From positions 43,062,567 to 43,126,566 of the forward strand of contig NC_054712.1 of assembly GCF_016097555.1 (NCBI RefSeq): a stretch of 64,000 nucleotides of DNA, in the 5' to 3' direction. Positions 55,101 to 61,430 of this stretch are shown here, piece after piece. This stretch comes from Gigantopelta aegis. Lineage: Eukaryota > Mollusca > Gastropoda > Neomphalida > Peltospiridae. The notes beneath the pieces were generated by a model. That model saw nothing but the letters and a program-made list of their open reading frames with translations. It was not told the DNA's origin and did no database searches. Each line of letters starts with the position of its first letter. Within the stretch, counting starts at the first letter, position 1. The translations under genes were made by a program, and so were the position numbers.

Positions 55101-55698
55101 TACAAACTGCTTAAAATAGCATAAAATATAATGAAATAATCTATAAATGTATTTAATGTTGACTGTTCAGTGTAGTGTATCCAATAATTATAAAGGATTT
55201 TAAAATTAACAAAAGGTTTCCACCTGTTTTTTTAACAAGTGGGAGTAAGCAGAACAGCTACATGTACTGTTATCTCGAGCTAGTAGAGGTCAAATTTCAT
55301 CCAATCAGTGATGACGTTATTAATCTCGTTGTCTAAACATGTGCTAGCTCAGGCTGTCAAACGCTTCAACGGTGCCATCTTTTATTAATTTTCAGGACAC
55401 AGTACTAAATACTCGTACTTTTTATACATATATGGGAATTAAAATTCATAACTTTTATTCCTTTTTTATATTATTTACTCTATTATGTAAAATATATACA
55501 ATTTGTGGGTTTTTTCACTGATCATATGTGATTAATTTTTTTTTTTAAATTCATGTTTTCATGTTTATCGTTTCGTGTTCATGATTCAAGATAAAACTAT
55601 ACAAATATTACCTATGATTTTTTTTAAAAACTATTTGGCAAATATCGTTTTTTAAATGTTCTTTTTTTTTAAATTCCTTTCTCTCTTCCTCCCTCCCT

Positions 55699-55729
<31 letters not shown>

Positions 55730-56087
55730 GTGACGACATCAAGAGGGACCGATTGACAATTTTATTTTTCCCCACCCCTGGTTTCCACCCATTTAACTGA
55801 AGTTGTGCTTAAATGGGAGAAGTATATTATGCGGTGGTGATAATAAAGTAATAAAGTAATATTTTTTAAATGTATGCAAATATATAAAAGAAACAAAACA
55901 GGTTTTTTTAATCACTGACAATGTGATAATTTTTGTAGATAAATGACTTTCTGCATGTTTTGTTTCTATACTTTACTGTATGTGATGGAAAAATGCTGTC
56001 AAAGGATTAAACTAAATTTGTCTCTCAGCCTGACCTTCCCCCTTTCCTTACCCCCTCTTTCCCTATCTCCCCTTTTTCCCTCACTCT

Positions 56088-56154
<67 letters not shown>

Positions 56155-56571
56155 CAGCAGTTACTACAAATCTGTACCTTTAAAGTTAATAAAGTTTTGG
56201 GTTTCACATAAAATATATTTCAGCTACTTCAAACAACAAGATGACCAGCCACACACTGGATTTTCCCACGTTGATAATATAAAACAGGACATCATAAATA
56301 ATTTAAGTTAAATGTGATTTTTTTTTATTTTAACTTTTTTTTTTCTCTTTTTTTCCACTCGATTAATAAAGTTGTTGTTTGTTTCAGGAAATATTTCAGT
56401 AAAGACAAGAGTCAACTGGACAGTGAACCGAGGGACGACTTGTCATCGACACAGTTCACGTTGCTGTCAGACGAGTCATCGGACACTAACAGCGATCGAT
56501 CGCGACAGCGCGAGGTCATGTTTCAAGCCGTGCAGCGCCGTCTACAACAACCACCTTCCACAGAAAGCTGA
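29409..56571 (+). CDS. AMFR: AMFR/gp78 E3 ubiquitin ligase, ER-associated degradation
   Basis: Fifteen exons join in phase to 2052 nt, 683 residues (human AMFR is 643). The product is a multi-spanning ER membrane RING ligase that works with UBE2G2 and VCP/p97 in ER-associated degradation. The N-terminal half holds the hydrophobic membrane segments (exons 1-7, residues 1-332), including the very conserved HLKDKFWNF and QLCKDRFEY. The RING-H2 domain has Cys348, Cys351, Cys363, His365, His368, Cys371, Cys382 and Cys385. The CUE ubiquitin-binding domain lies at about 457-500 (VFPSMP, LRVTRSVDL, ILDGRL). The UBE2G2-binding helix matches about 602-624 (ATERMTMLQQRKNAMLEHAR). The VCP-interacting helix lies at about 662-677 (RQREVMFQAVQRRLQQ). 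The start MPAILLERIPLPSL parallels vertebrate AMFR. An AG at a TTCTTTTAG tract just before the ATG may end a 5'UTR intron. Five of its exons carry junction arrays. Confidence 0.97.
29955..30365 (+). repeat. Acceptor-side tandem copies of AMFR exon 2
   Basis: Four decoy units of about 95-105 bases start at about 29974, 30068, 30165 and 30267. Each has ATTCTGGTGAACAYGGCTTA and GGTGCTAGGTTTAAATAT, followed by an ATC/TTC-rich spacer. The first and third keep TTTTCAG before the exon copy. The fourth has CAA and is no longer an acceptor. The true exon is the last unit. Confidence 0.92.
30366..30458 (+). CDS. AMFR: AMFR exon 2
   Basis: The acceptor is TTTTTACAG and the donor is GTTAGT. The 31 codons are in phase 0 and encode ILVNTAYCGLILVGKVIQ through LRVSEQQ. 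Four decoy copies of its start lie upstream. Only this copy keeps the full coding sequence. Confidence 0.95.
30459..32939. other. AMFR intron 2, unassigned part
   Basis: It holds AT-rich sequence with a C run near 31005, ATT microsatellites near 31040 and 32520-32620, and a fragment resembling the CCTAAATTTT element near 32071. No exon is seen. Confidence 0.55.
33033..33273 (+). mobile_element. 5'-truncated SINE flanked by ~90-bp direct repeats
   Basis: The body CCAGTGCACCATGACTGGTA and tail TAAATAAAACATTTCCTTCC lie between 32940-33032 and 33274-33361, which are diverged copies of one another. Confidence 0.88.
33362..33910 (+). mobile_element. SINE split by MITE family G
   Basis: The first part is 33362-33491 (GGTCAATCTCGGATCGATCC) and the second 33827-33910 (AAATGTTTGACATCCAGTAG, TGCTCTAGTGGTGTC). 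Confidence 0.83.
33492..33826. mobile_element. ~335-bp MITE, family G, inserted in a SINE
   Basis: The ends are GGTCTCCACGAGTACTC and GTGGACTCGTGGAGGCC. It interrupts a SINE that resumes at about 33827. A diverged copy is at 61143-61430. The interior carries GAGTACTCGAGTCC and ATGATTTGGCATC. Confidence 0.82.
34030..34970. mobile_element. MITE family B cluster: tandem head units and an inverted copy
   Basis: Four near-identical ~88-base copies of the family B left end (CAGGGCTTCTAGATTATGG and GGCTAGTAAATAACTACTAT) start at about 34030, 34118, 34206 and 34294 and are followed by the body to ~34600. An inverted full copy follows at about 34603-34915, then a right-end fragment (AAAATTCTAGAAGCCCTG). 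The arrangement can fold into a long hairpin. Confidence 0.9.
34969..35379 (+). repeat. 40-bp acceptor-side array before AMFR exon 3
   Basis: About ten units of TTTTCTCTTTGCGTTCTACA, then AGTATAAATAACGATTGTTG. Each has a pyrimidine tract and an AG, and the last unit (TTCTTTTTGCATTCTACAG) is the real acceptor. One unit near 35027 is fused to the end of a MITE (AAAATTCTAGAAGCCCTG). Confidence 0.93.
35380..35544 (+). CDS. AMFR: AMFR exon 3
   Basis: The acceptor is GCATTCTACAG and the donor is GTGAGT. The 55 codons are in phase 0 and encode HLKDKFWNFVFYKFIF to QLCKDRFEY, nearly identical to vertebrate AMFR. A 40-bp array of acceptor-like units runs directly into it. Confidence 0.96.
35609..35759. 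mobile_element. MITE family H, inserted in a SINE head
   Basis: The ends are CAGGGCTGGCTCTGG and CCAGAGCTAGCCCTG, inverted. It splits a SINE head (GACGTAGCCC before, AGTGGTAAAGC after). A diverged copy is at 59095-59285. Confidence 0.82.
35921..36310 (+). mobile_element. Full-length type 2 SINE nested in a type 1b SINE
   Basis: The exact 14-base duplication TGTAAAAGATCCTA is at 35907-35920 and 36311-36324. The head CCGGCCTCAGTGGCGTCATG and tail ATTAAATAAAACAAACTT are complete. Confidence 0.94.
36945..37107 (+). repeat. Two-unit duplication of the AMFR exon 4 acceptor
   Basis: A unit of about 95 bases is present twice: GTGTCCCCTGAT, GTGATCTRTATTTAAAT, a T-rich tract, GTAG, then exon start CTKTCGTTCT. 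The upstream copy (acceptor near 37010) has a diverged exon piece, CGATGGCTCTGTGGTCGGGT. Confidence 0.85.
37108..37260 (+). CDS. AMFR: AMFR exon 4
   Basis: The acceptor is TTATTTGTAG and the donor is GTCAGT. The 51 codons are in phase 0 and encode LSFSPMTPRSAHIK followed by a membrane segment ending LAFMGAE. The 3' part of the exon with its donor is repeated six times downstream, and the acceptor side once upstream. Confidence 0.94.
37261..38130 (+). repeat. Donor-side array of AMFR exon 4, with poly-G spacers
   Basis: Six extra copies of the last ~70 exon bases (CTACTTGT through GGTGCAGAG) each end in donor GTCAGT, with copy ends at 37422, 37529, 37643, 37772, 37883 and 38124. They are separated by G runs of 8-28 bases. 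Shorter fragments with only GCAGAGGTCAGTCT-like sequence lie at about 37310, 37940 and 38000. Copy 1 is exactly 162 bases past the true exon end and in frame. Confidence 0.93.
38646..38686 (+). CDS. AMFR: AMFR exon 5
   Basis: This is a small 41-nt exon with acceptor TTTTTCAG and donor GTAAGA. It encodes CLLLGLRTLYVLV plus AG of a split Arg codon (phase 2). It matches the short equivalent segment of vertebrate AMFR (SLLVTVRTAHVILR). Confidence 0.88.
38784..39134. mobile_element. hAT-type MITE, family B, second copy
   Basis: It is the same family as the element at 47416, with ends CAGTGCTTCTAGATTATGG and TTCTACAAGCCCTG. The target duplication is not clear. Confidence 0.9.
39207..39511 (-). mobile_element. 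Full-length SINE with 13-bp target duplication
   Basis: CTGCCATTGTAAG is exact at 39194-39206 and 39512-39524. It is inserted in the TTAA-flanked MITE family C. Confidence 0.94.
39625..39785 (+). mobile_element. SINE, 5'-truncated
   Basis: It runs from CACCACAACTGGACAAAGGC through AATGCATATAAAAGATCCCT to the tail CCAGTGGTGTCGTTAAACAA. Confidence 0.83.
40517..40656 (+). repeat. Truncated upstream duplicate of AMFR exon 6 start
   Basis: TTTTTGTTGCAG and the first ~40 exon bases occur at 40505-40556, then run into a stop. Three copies of a roughly 27-base unit (TATGATTGACACCAATGTAA) bridge to the true acceptor at 40656. Confidence 0.88.
40657..40789 (+). CDS. AMFR: AMFR exon 6
   Basis: The acceptor TTGTTGCAG precedes. 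The first base completes the split Arg codon, then YFIHLWDMSKEGVWENRS follows, down to CHHLHML. The donor is the weaker GTTCGT (phase 0). A truncated copy of the exon start sits 140 bases upstream, and a long array of its donor edge follows. Confidence 0.93.
40790..42290 (+). repeat. 58/66-bp donor-side array of AMFR exon 6
   Basis: About 24 units of CACCACCTACACATGCTG, then GTTYGTAATAACACATTG and TCCACTTCTTACTGTGTTCT. Each is the last 18 exon bases and the donor. Long units carry an extra eight bases (GTTTCTGT). The units are nearly identical, implying recent homogenisation. Confidence 0.95.
42917..43050 (+). CDS. AMFR: AMFR exon 7
   Basis: The acceptor is TTCTGACAG and the donor is GTAAGT. 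It encodes LWGNIFLSMASLVICMQLRY through the basic RRVKRHKNYLRVV and leaves in phase 2. It is the last membrane segment before the cytosolic ligase domains. Confidence 0.94.
43137..43252. mobile_element. MITE family F, near-palindrome
   Basis: GGCCTAATTCACTAAACTCTC faces GAGACCTTTGTGAATTAGGC, with GCAATGCTAAAAGACTTGC between. A second, truncated copy is at 58045-58128. It lies in AMFR intron 7. Confidence 0.82.
43255..43400 (+). mobile_element. SINE tail fragment
   Basis: AAAAGAGTAGCTTGTGCAGC is followed by TGATGATTAATTAATTGATG and CCAGTGGTGTTGTTAAATAA. Confidence 0.7.
43430..43755 (-). mobile_element. SINE, full length
   Basis: The minus-strand tail AAATGTTTTATTTAACGATG, body AATCTTTTATATGCACCATC and head GGGGATCGATCCTAAACTGA with TTTACCACTGGGCTACG are all present. 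A short CA repeat follows. Confidence 0.88.
44035..44335 (+). mobile_element. SINE, type 1b, full length
   Basis: The head GACATAGTCCAGTGGTTAAG and AGGATCGATCCCCTTCAGTG, body GGTGCATATAAAAGATCCTT and tail CTCTAGTGGTGTCGTTGAAC are present. Confidence 0.87.
44629..44865. mobile_element. MITE family D
   Basis: The ends are CAGTGTTTCTGCCAGAAGG and CTTTCTGGCAGAAACACTG. ATGTC abuts both ends, which suggests a short target duplication. It lies in AMFR intron 7. Confidence 0.88.
44952..45062 (+). CDS. AMFR: AMFR exon 8, first half of RING
   Basis: The acceptor is TTTTTTCAAG and the donor is GTAAGG. It encodes FPMAMQEDIEKNADD, then the first five zinc ligands of the RING (CAIC, CSH, FH). It leaves in phase 2. 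Confidence 0.95.
46258..46306 (+). repeat. (ATTC)n microsatellite
   Basis: About ten ATTC/ATTT units, 40 bases before AMFR exon 9. Confidence 0.92.
46348..46520 (+). CDS. AMFR: AMFR exon 9, second half of RING
   Basis: The acceptor is TGTGTGTAG and the donor is GTGAGA. It encodes SCLRSWLEQDTSCPTCRMSL, the last three zinc ligands, then a Pro-rich linker and NHFFHFDG. It leaves in phase 1. Confidence 0.95.
46560..46762 (+). mobile_element. SINE, 5'-truncated, abutting AMFR exon 9 intron start
   Basis: It runs from ACCACGACTGGTATATCAAA to GGTGGTGTTAAACAACAAAC. It begins 40 bases past the exon 9 donor. Confidence 0.83.
47416..47758. mobile_element. hAT-type MITE, family B, intact, 343 bp
   Basis: The ends are CAGGGCTTGTAGA and, inverted, CAGGGCTTGTAGAATTT. 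The exact 8-bp duplication GTCAAAGT is at 47408-47415 and 47759-47766. GGCTAGTGATATTC and GGCTAGTGGATTTTATAA lie near the two ends. Confidence 0.95.
47841..47947 (+). CDS. AMFR: AMFR exon 10
   Basis: The acceptor is TTACTACAG and the donor is GTGAGC. It encodes SRYVSWLPSFSVEV, conserved in AMFR, to SQLDNM at the edge of the CUE domain (phase 0). A hAT-type element ends 82 bases upstream. Confidence 0.93.
47967..48034 (+). mobile_element. Extremely 5'-truncated SINE, 68 bp, with target duplication
   Basis: TTCTACCAACAA is exact at 47955-47966 and 48035-48046. Only the tail CCGACGCCATATAACCGTAA through TCGTTAAATAAAACATTTC was inserted, 19 bases past the AMFR exon 10 donor. Confidence 0.9.
48985..49070 (+). 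mobile_element. SINE tail fragment before AMFR exon 11
   Basis: GACCATATGTTTGACATCCA through GGTGTCGTTAAACAAAACAA. Confidence 0.82.
49143..49268 (+). CDS. AMFR: AMFR exon 11, CUE domain
   Basis: The acceptor is CGATTCAG and the donor is GTGAGG. The 42 codons are in phase 0 and encode ARQVQQVFPSMPL through LRVTRSVDLTIDSILDGRL, the ubiquitin-binding CUE fold. Confidence 0.95.
49534..49912. mobile_element. TTAA-flanked MITE, family C, 379 bp
   Basis: TTAA borders both sides (49530-49533, 49913-49916). The inverted ends AGGGACATTCCTGAGTTTGC are exact for over 20 bases and continue with TGCA. A TTAA duplication is the hallmark of piggyBac-type insertion, but no transposase is present. Confidence 0.9.
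50577..50945 (+). mobile_element. tRNA-derived SINE, type 2, full length
   Basis: The head CGGCCTCGGTGGCATCGTGG and GGGTTCGGATCCCAGTCGAG, linker, body AAATAAAAGATCCCTTGCTG and tail CCAATAGCCGTTGTTAAATA are present. A short TTTACT repeat ends it. Confidence 0.92.
51683..51757 (+). CDS. AMFR: AMFR exon 12
   Basis: The acceptor is TTGTCCAG and the donor is GTCTGT. The 25 codons are in phase 0 and encode a linker (ATMNRPVARDEEFDS through SLQVQ). The linker is poorly conserved, so the call rests on splice sites, phase and position. The donor edge starts a 58-bp array. Confidence 0.82.
51758..52277 (+). repeat. 58-bp donor-side array of AMFR exon 12
   Basis: About nine units of GTCTGTACACAGCTTGTGTA, GGGAACAGTGGAACTGACAC and ACCTAAACACTAGCCTAG. 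Each unit boundary (TAG then GTCTGT) copies the exon 12 donor (CAG then GTCTGT). Some units lack 14 bases, and one has an insertion near 52125. Confidence 0.92.
52290..52560 (-). mobile_element. SINE, 5'-truncated
   Basis: Tail AAGGAAGGAAATGTTTTAAA, body GGGATCTTTTATATGCAACA and GGAGCACTGGCTGGAACGAG are on the minus strand. It follows the exon 12 array. Confidence 0.86.
52944..53119 (+). CDS. AMFR: AMFR exon 13
   Basis: The acceptor is TTATTATCCAG and the donor is GTAAAC. It encodes a 58-residue Ser/Thr/Glu-rich linker (EIHLPTTVSRTGAMG onward) and leaves in phase 2. The segment is poorly conserved, and the phase agrees on both sides. Confidence 0.82.
53537..53625 (-). mobile_element. SINE tail fragment
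   Basis: TTTATTGACACCACCAGAGC through CGGCTATTGGATGTCAAACA on the minus strand. Confidence 0.78.
53983..54087 (+). CDS. AMFR: AMFR exon 14, UBE2G2-binding helix
   Basis: The acceptor is TTTGTGTCAG and the donor is GTAAGC. It encodes SDDHPSPFGGRFSKSATER, then MLQQRKNAMLEHARR, matching the G2BR helix of AMFR. It leaves in phase 2. Confidence 0.93.
54557..55780. mobile_element. hAT-type non-autonomous element, 1224 bp
   Basis: The ends are CAGGGGTGGGGAAAA and, inverted, CAGGGGTGGGGAAAA. The exact 8-bp duplication GTTTCCAC is at 54549-54556 and 55781-55788. It holds a long C run near 55698-55725 and no transposase frame. It lies in AMFR intron 14. Confidence 0.93.
56090..56156. repeat. (TG)n microsatellite in AMFR intron 14
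   Basis: About 32 TG units with one CG change. It lies just upstream of the candidate alternative last exon. Confidence 0.95.
56224..56311 (+). other. Candidate alternative last exon of AMFR
   Basis: ATATTTCAG precedes 56224. Spliced in phase 2 from exon 14, the reading is SYFKQQDDQPHTGFSHVDN to INNLS and a stop (56309-56311). The start YFKQQDD resembles YFSKDKS of the regular exon 15. It would remove the VCP-interacting helix. There is no transcript evidence. Confidence 0.35.
56388..56571 (+). CDS. AMFR: AMFR exon 15, terminal, VCP-interacting helix
   Basis: The acceptor TTGTTTCAG precedes. It encodes KYFSKDKSQLDSEP through RQREVMFQAVQRRLQQPP and ends at TGA (56569-56571). The arginine-flanked helix corresponds to the VIM of vertebrate AMFR. 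Confidence 0.92.
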
Positions 56572-56596
56572 TAGAACATTGACAGTCTTGTCACGG

Positions 56597-57290
56597 CATG
56601 CACTTATTTATTTATAATTCACAGGATCTGTGTTGGACCCACAGACAGGCAGATAGATTGTTTAATGGCAAGTGATTATTTATAAATCACAGTATCTGTG
56701 TTTCACCCACAGACAGGCTGAAAGATTGTTTTACAGCATGTGATTATTTATAAATCACGGTATCTGTGTTTGACCCACAGACAGGCTGAAAGATTGTTTT
56801 ACAGCATGCGATTATTTATAAATCACGGTATCAGTGTTTGACCCACAGACAGGCTGAAAGATTGTTTTACAGCATGCGATTATTTATAAATTAAAGTATC
56901 TGTGTTTGACTCACAGACAGGCTGAAAGATTGTTTTACAGCATGTGATTATTTATAAATCACAGGATCTGTGTTTGAACCACAGGCAGGCTTATAGACTG
57001 TTCACGGCATGCAGTTATTTATATATCGCAATATCAGTGTGTTTCGACCCACAGACAACTGAAAGATTGTTCATGACATGCAGTTTACTTGTATATTACA
57101 ATATCGGTGCATGTTCTTGCTTCAGACAGTTGATAGTTTGCTAACAGCATGCAGTTATTTGTTGTACATCACAATATTACGCTTGTGGAGGCCTTGGATG
57201 ACAGATGACCGATTAATACTGACAGCATGCTATTATTTATATATCACAGTATCGGTGTGTTCGGGACTGTTTATTGTATTTATACACAGA
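56597..57290 (+). repeat. ~68-bp diverged tandem repeat in the AMFR 3' UTR
   Basis: About nine units resemble ACAGCATGYGATTATTTATA, AATCACRGTATCTGTGTT and GACCCACAGACAGGCTGAAA. Identity is highest in the middle (56650-56950) and falls toward the 3' side. Confidence 0.85.
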
Positions 57291-57719
57291 CCGTGTGTCC
57301 TGGACACCGACAGTGTGCTGTGAGGGGTCCTTTATTTAACAAACGAGACGGAGGTATAAAGGCATGAAGAAGAACAGCTGTGTCGAACTGGATGTATTAC
57401 GTTCTGTGTTGTACATCGATTAGTCTTCAATAGGATCAAAACAAACCAGTTATAAACCCTTGCCCTCCGTTTCATCCTCTTCCCACTCCCCCATTATCTC
57501 TCTCTCTCTCGCCCCTCCCCATCTGTCTGTGTATTATGTATGATAATATATGTGCTTTTAAAAAAAAAACTTTTCACTTTAATGTTCCAGTGTATCACTG
57601 GTTAATTGTACAGTCTGGATTCTTTTAAACAGATGATGTAGGTGGTCTTTATATACACTGTAAGTCATGCGTTATTTTGTATGCAGTTGGTTCATCTGAA
57701 CTTTCTTGTTTCAAGGCAC

Positions 57720-57990
57720 ACCAAACCAAATTTTATTACATTTGTTTACCTTAGTTTAATACCCAGTGGTCGTTAGAAAGAGATGTTCAAATACCATGTA
57801 TTCCAGGGTAATTATAAATTAGTTTGTTTAAAATCAATTCAGTATTTCGATTAAAAAACAAAACAACACAACTAATGTTAAACACCAAACCAAATTTCAA
57901 TACATTTGCCTACCTTGTTTCAATAACCAGTGGTCGTTAGAGCGAGAGATGTTCAAATACCACGTACTCTAGGGTAATTAGAATAAATTT
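57720..57990 (+). repeat. Direct duplication downstream of AMFR
   Basis: CACCAAACCAAATTTNAATACATTTG-like sequence with CCAGTGGTCGTTAGA and GATGTTCAAATACCAYGTA occurs at about 57720-57825 and again at about 57885-57985. Confidence 0.8.
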
Positions 57991-58044
57991 GGATAATTTA
58001 TTGCTTCTCAAAATTTAATCTGGCAGCAAATGCTAGACATCAGA

Positions 58045-58128
58045 GGCCTAATTCACAAAGGTCTCTTAGGCTCTGCTAGACGACAAAGCATCCTCTGCAA
58101 GTCTTTTTGCAATGCACTGCGATATCGC
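58045..58128. mobile_element. MITE family F, truncated
   Basis: GGCCTAATTCACAAAGGTCTC through GCAATGCACTGCGATATCGC matches the element at 43137 in inverted order. It abuts the family E element. Confidence 0.75.
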
Positions 58129-58130
58129 AC

Positions 58131-58235
58131 CCTGGGCCCCATTCCACATAGCGATCTTAACACTAAGATCACCTTAATTTCATAACTACCGTATGCACTT
58201 AAGATGATCTTAGTGCTAAGATTGCTTCGTGGAAC
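58131..58235. mobile_element. MITE family E, single-unit copy
   Basis: GGGCCCCATTCCACATAGCG faces GATTGCTTCGTGGAAC, with one palindromic core between. Confidence 0.8.
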
Positions 58236-58605
58236 ATTTAAGGGGCAGTTCTAAAACAATTCTCAATATGTTTCTCCCGATTAGACAATTACTCTGGGAG
58301 TGACTTTTTAACAGCAATGCAAAGACAGACGAAAATGATGAATTCTCTATATATATATCTGGAATACTGTATAGTTAAAAAAAGAAAGAAAATGGATAGC
58401 AGAAGTTGCTTATGAAACTTATTATCTAAAAGCATATTGAATGTTTTCAATGGCATTTTCTGCTTTCCCTCTGTTAACTTTTGAGTCTTGCATGAGATGT
58501 TCTTTATTGTTAAATAACTACTGTGCAATGTATTCGTTATAATGGATGAACAAATTAGACGACCTTTGTGGACTCAATAATGTGCTTGTTATAGCCAGAG
58601 ATCAG

Positions 58606-58750
58606 CCCTGGTTCTTATAAAACTGTTATGACTCGAGACTGCAGTAGAGTCTCAGACACTAATGTCATGACAATGCCATACAAATTGTATGCGTGTGACT
58701 TCATTAGAGATTGAGTCTGGACTCTTTAGAAGTTGTATAAGCACGGGTCC
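58606..58750. mobile_element. MITE family A, second copy
   Basis: It shares CTTATAAAACT, GTCTCAGACACTAATGTCAT, GCCATACAA, GTATGCGTGTGAC and GATTGAGTC with the copy at 11758-11901. Confidence 0.82.
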
Positions 58751-59094
58751 GTTTTGGTCAGGTGTGTTCTACAGTGAGTTTGGTTGTCTGCTAGATGTGT
58801 AGACTGGTTTTCTGACAGTATGCTCAACATTCTCGGCTGGTCCTGAGGTTAGAACATTTCTTTCACAAATTGAAAAAACTTATTAATGTTTGTTACTTCT
58901 CAACAAAAGTTATATTTTTTTAATTTACATTTGTATATTATTTGTATATATAAATATTATGAAATAATTGAACAGTGTTTTTACAAGTGTGTCAAGTCCA
59001 CGAGGAGTGAATTTGAGAACAACTGTGTGTTTTGTTTTCAACTATTATAGCTTCATTTCTATATATCACTGGTTTATTTGAACCGTATAAGAGG

Positions 59095-59285
59095 CAAAGC
59101 TAGCTCTGGCACTTGCAAAATTCGCCAGTCGCGAATTTCAAAAACAACTGGCATGGGAAAAAATCATTTGGCGAATAATTTCATGTAATAATTGATATTT
59201 TGATACAAAATAACGGGTGTTTTGCAATTTTTGAAGTTTAACAGATAATTTGGCGAAATATTCCGCTGGCCCAGAGCTAGCCCGA
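59095..59285. mobile_element. MITE family H, second copy
   Basis: CAAAGCTAGCTCTGGCAC faces CCCAGAGCTAGCCC, with CATTTGGCGAATAATTTC and ATGTAATAATTGATATTTTG between. Confidence 0.78.
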
Positions 59286-61002
59286 GAGACTTTTATCCAT
59301 TTTGGAATAACCACTGTGTATGTACCTTGCATAGTATACTGTGAAATCCGCTATTCTGTGCTTTTGCTAAAATACACTTTTTTTAATTACTTAATTAAAT
59401 TCATGGATCAAAACGCTAGTATCATAAATTCATATTAAATTATGTAAACATGTATCATATTTTTGTTGTGCACATAAATTTGTTTAGTGCACTAGTCCGT
59501 AAATTACACAGAAATTAAACCACATATAAAACGGATATCAGTCTGAAACCAGCATTGATGGTTATCTTCGTTTTCCTATGTTTTGGACTTGCTGTTTAAA
59601 CACTTTTAAATGTATCACTAGTATGGAGTTTTATTGTATATATTGTATATTGGATAAGCTATACACCAAACCCTCAACCTTTCTATATGAATTTGTATCA
59701 TATATTTTATGGCTTTTTACCGTGTGTGTTAAGCCGACTTTCTGTCGATACAGTTCGTTACTGTGCACCTTTTTATTGGAGTGTATTTTAATCCATTGAG
59801 GTCCTTAATCAGCAGTTTGTAAATTTGTGCTAAAAAGTACTAGCCAGTTTCATATTACACTTTGCAACAAAAAAAAAGAGCAAATGTAGATTCATTAAGA
59901 CAGGTTGACAAATGTTTCGCAAAATTTACGTGCCAAAATCCACTTTAGTTACTTGTTAGGCAAACCACAGTTTAAACACAGCTGTTATGTTATCTGTTAC
60001 ATTTCACATTTTCAGCGCTGCCACTTTATACGTTTTTAAATGTATTATATGTTTTTCTTGGAAATATACTTTTAAAATACTTTTTTGACATGAAAATACC
60101 TTTTTTTTAATACGTTTTTTTCTGCAAAAAATAACGTAAGAAAATCCAATTTCAAATTTGACATTTGTAAGATTTGTACTTTGCTAGTCTGATTTTTTTG
60201 GCGGAGTGGTTTGTTCTTTGTTGAGTGGAGCGTTTGTAGAGATCTCTGATCCTGCTGCTCTCAGTGACCAAGTGACAGGGTACTGAAATATGCAGAATAG
60301 AGTGTTCAACAATCACAAATCCTCACAACATGGTACACACCATTCCTTTAGGTTGGTTATAAGCACCAAACATTAGGACAAAGGTACTGAATGTCATATG
60401 TCTGCCCAACGTGGCAAGTTGGACATTTTTTAAAACTTTTTTGTTTTTTTCCCACAAGATTCCATACTGCATCTTACAACTGGTAATATAAATGGTATCT
60501 AATGGCCACTGATGTAGTATTCTGTTTATACCACCTCCCCGCGGTGTTGAATTTCAGAGAAGTACCATACTGTCCTTCTGTTGTAAGACAGCTGGATATG
60601 TTTTTATTACAATTTAAAATATTTTTTTTTATCTCAGGCTTTATTAAAAATGTGATAGATTATGTTAAAAGTACTGGTACTGTTTGTTTCATATTCATCT
60701 TGTTGTGGTCTTTTCCTGTGCTGTGTAATCACTTAAAGATGTTAATGAAAAAACCACAGGTTTGCGAAAACTGTACCATAGATGTTTTGGGTTTTGAGTT
60801 TTTTTGCATTAGTTAAAGATATAAGATGGATAAGATAGACAGACTAGCTTTAACCAGTGTGGCAGTGGCTGGGGATGGCTGTGTCACTTCAGGAAAAATG
60901 TGTTTTTTGTATACTCCATACAAATAAAGATACAAATCTGCCTTGTACCTCACACACACAAAAATTGTGCCCCCTCTTCCCTCCCCCCATTCACGCACCA
61001 GT

Positions 61003-61140
61003 GTTTTGTTTAACAACACCACTAGAGCACATTGATTTATTAATCATCGGCTATTGGATGTAAAACATTTGGTAATTCTGACATAGTTTTAAAGAGAAAA
61101 AACTCATTTTTGTCATTAGTTAGCAAGGGATGTTTCACAA
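61003..61140 (-). mobile_element. SINE fragment, abutting MITE family G
   Basis: AACAACACCACTAGAGCACA and CGGCTATTGGATGTAAAACA, then GTTAGCAAGGGATGTTTCAC, on the minus strand. Confidence 0.78.
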
Positions 61141-61142
61141 AG

Positions 61143-61430
61143 ACTAGTTTTACTACATTTTGCCATATGCTTGCCGCCGGTTACATTATAGAGCTATGAG
61201 ACATGGTGGGAAAACAAGTCGAATATGTAAAATGCAATACAATGGCATGATTTGGCATCTTTGTTCAGTGCTGGAATTATTTTATGCCTCACTCTTATCA
61301 TCATCTAGTGTAAGTGTCGAGTACCCGGGTCCGGGTAGAGTTTGATCCTCGAGTACCCGGGTCCGGGTAGAGTTTGATCCTAGAGTACTCAAGTCCAATA
61401 TTTTAGACTCGCGGATGCCCTACTGTTCAT
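61143..61430. mobile_element. MITE family G, second copy
   Basis: It shares CATATGCTTGCCGCCGGTTA, AATGGCATGATTTGGCATC and repeated CGAGTACCCGGGTCCGGGTA with the copy at 33492. Confidence 0.78.
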
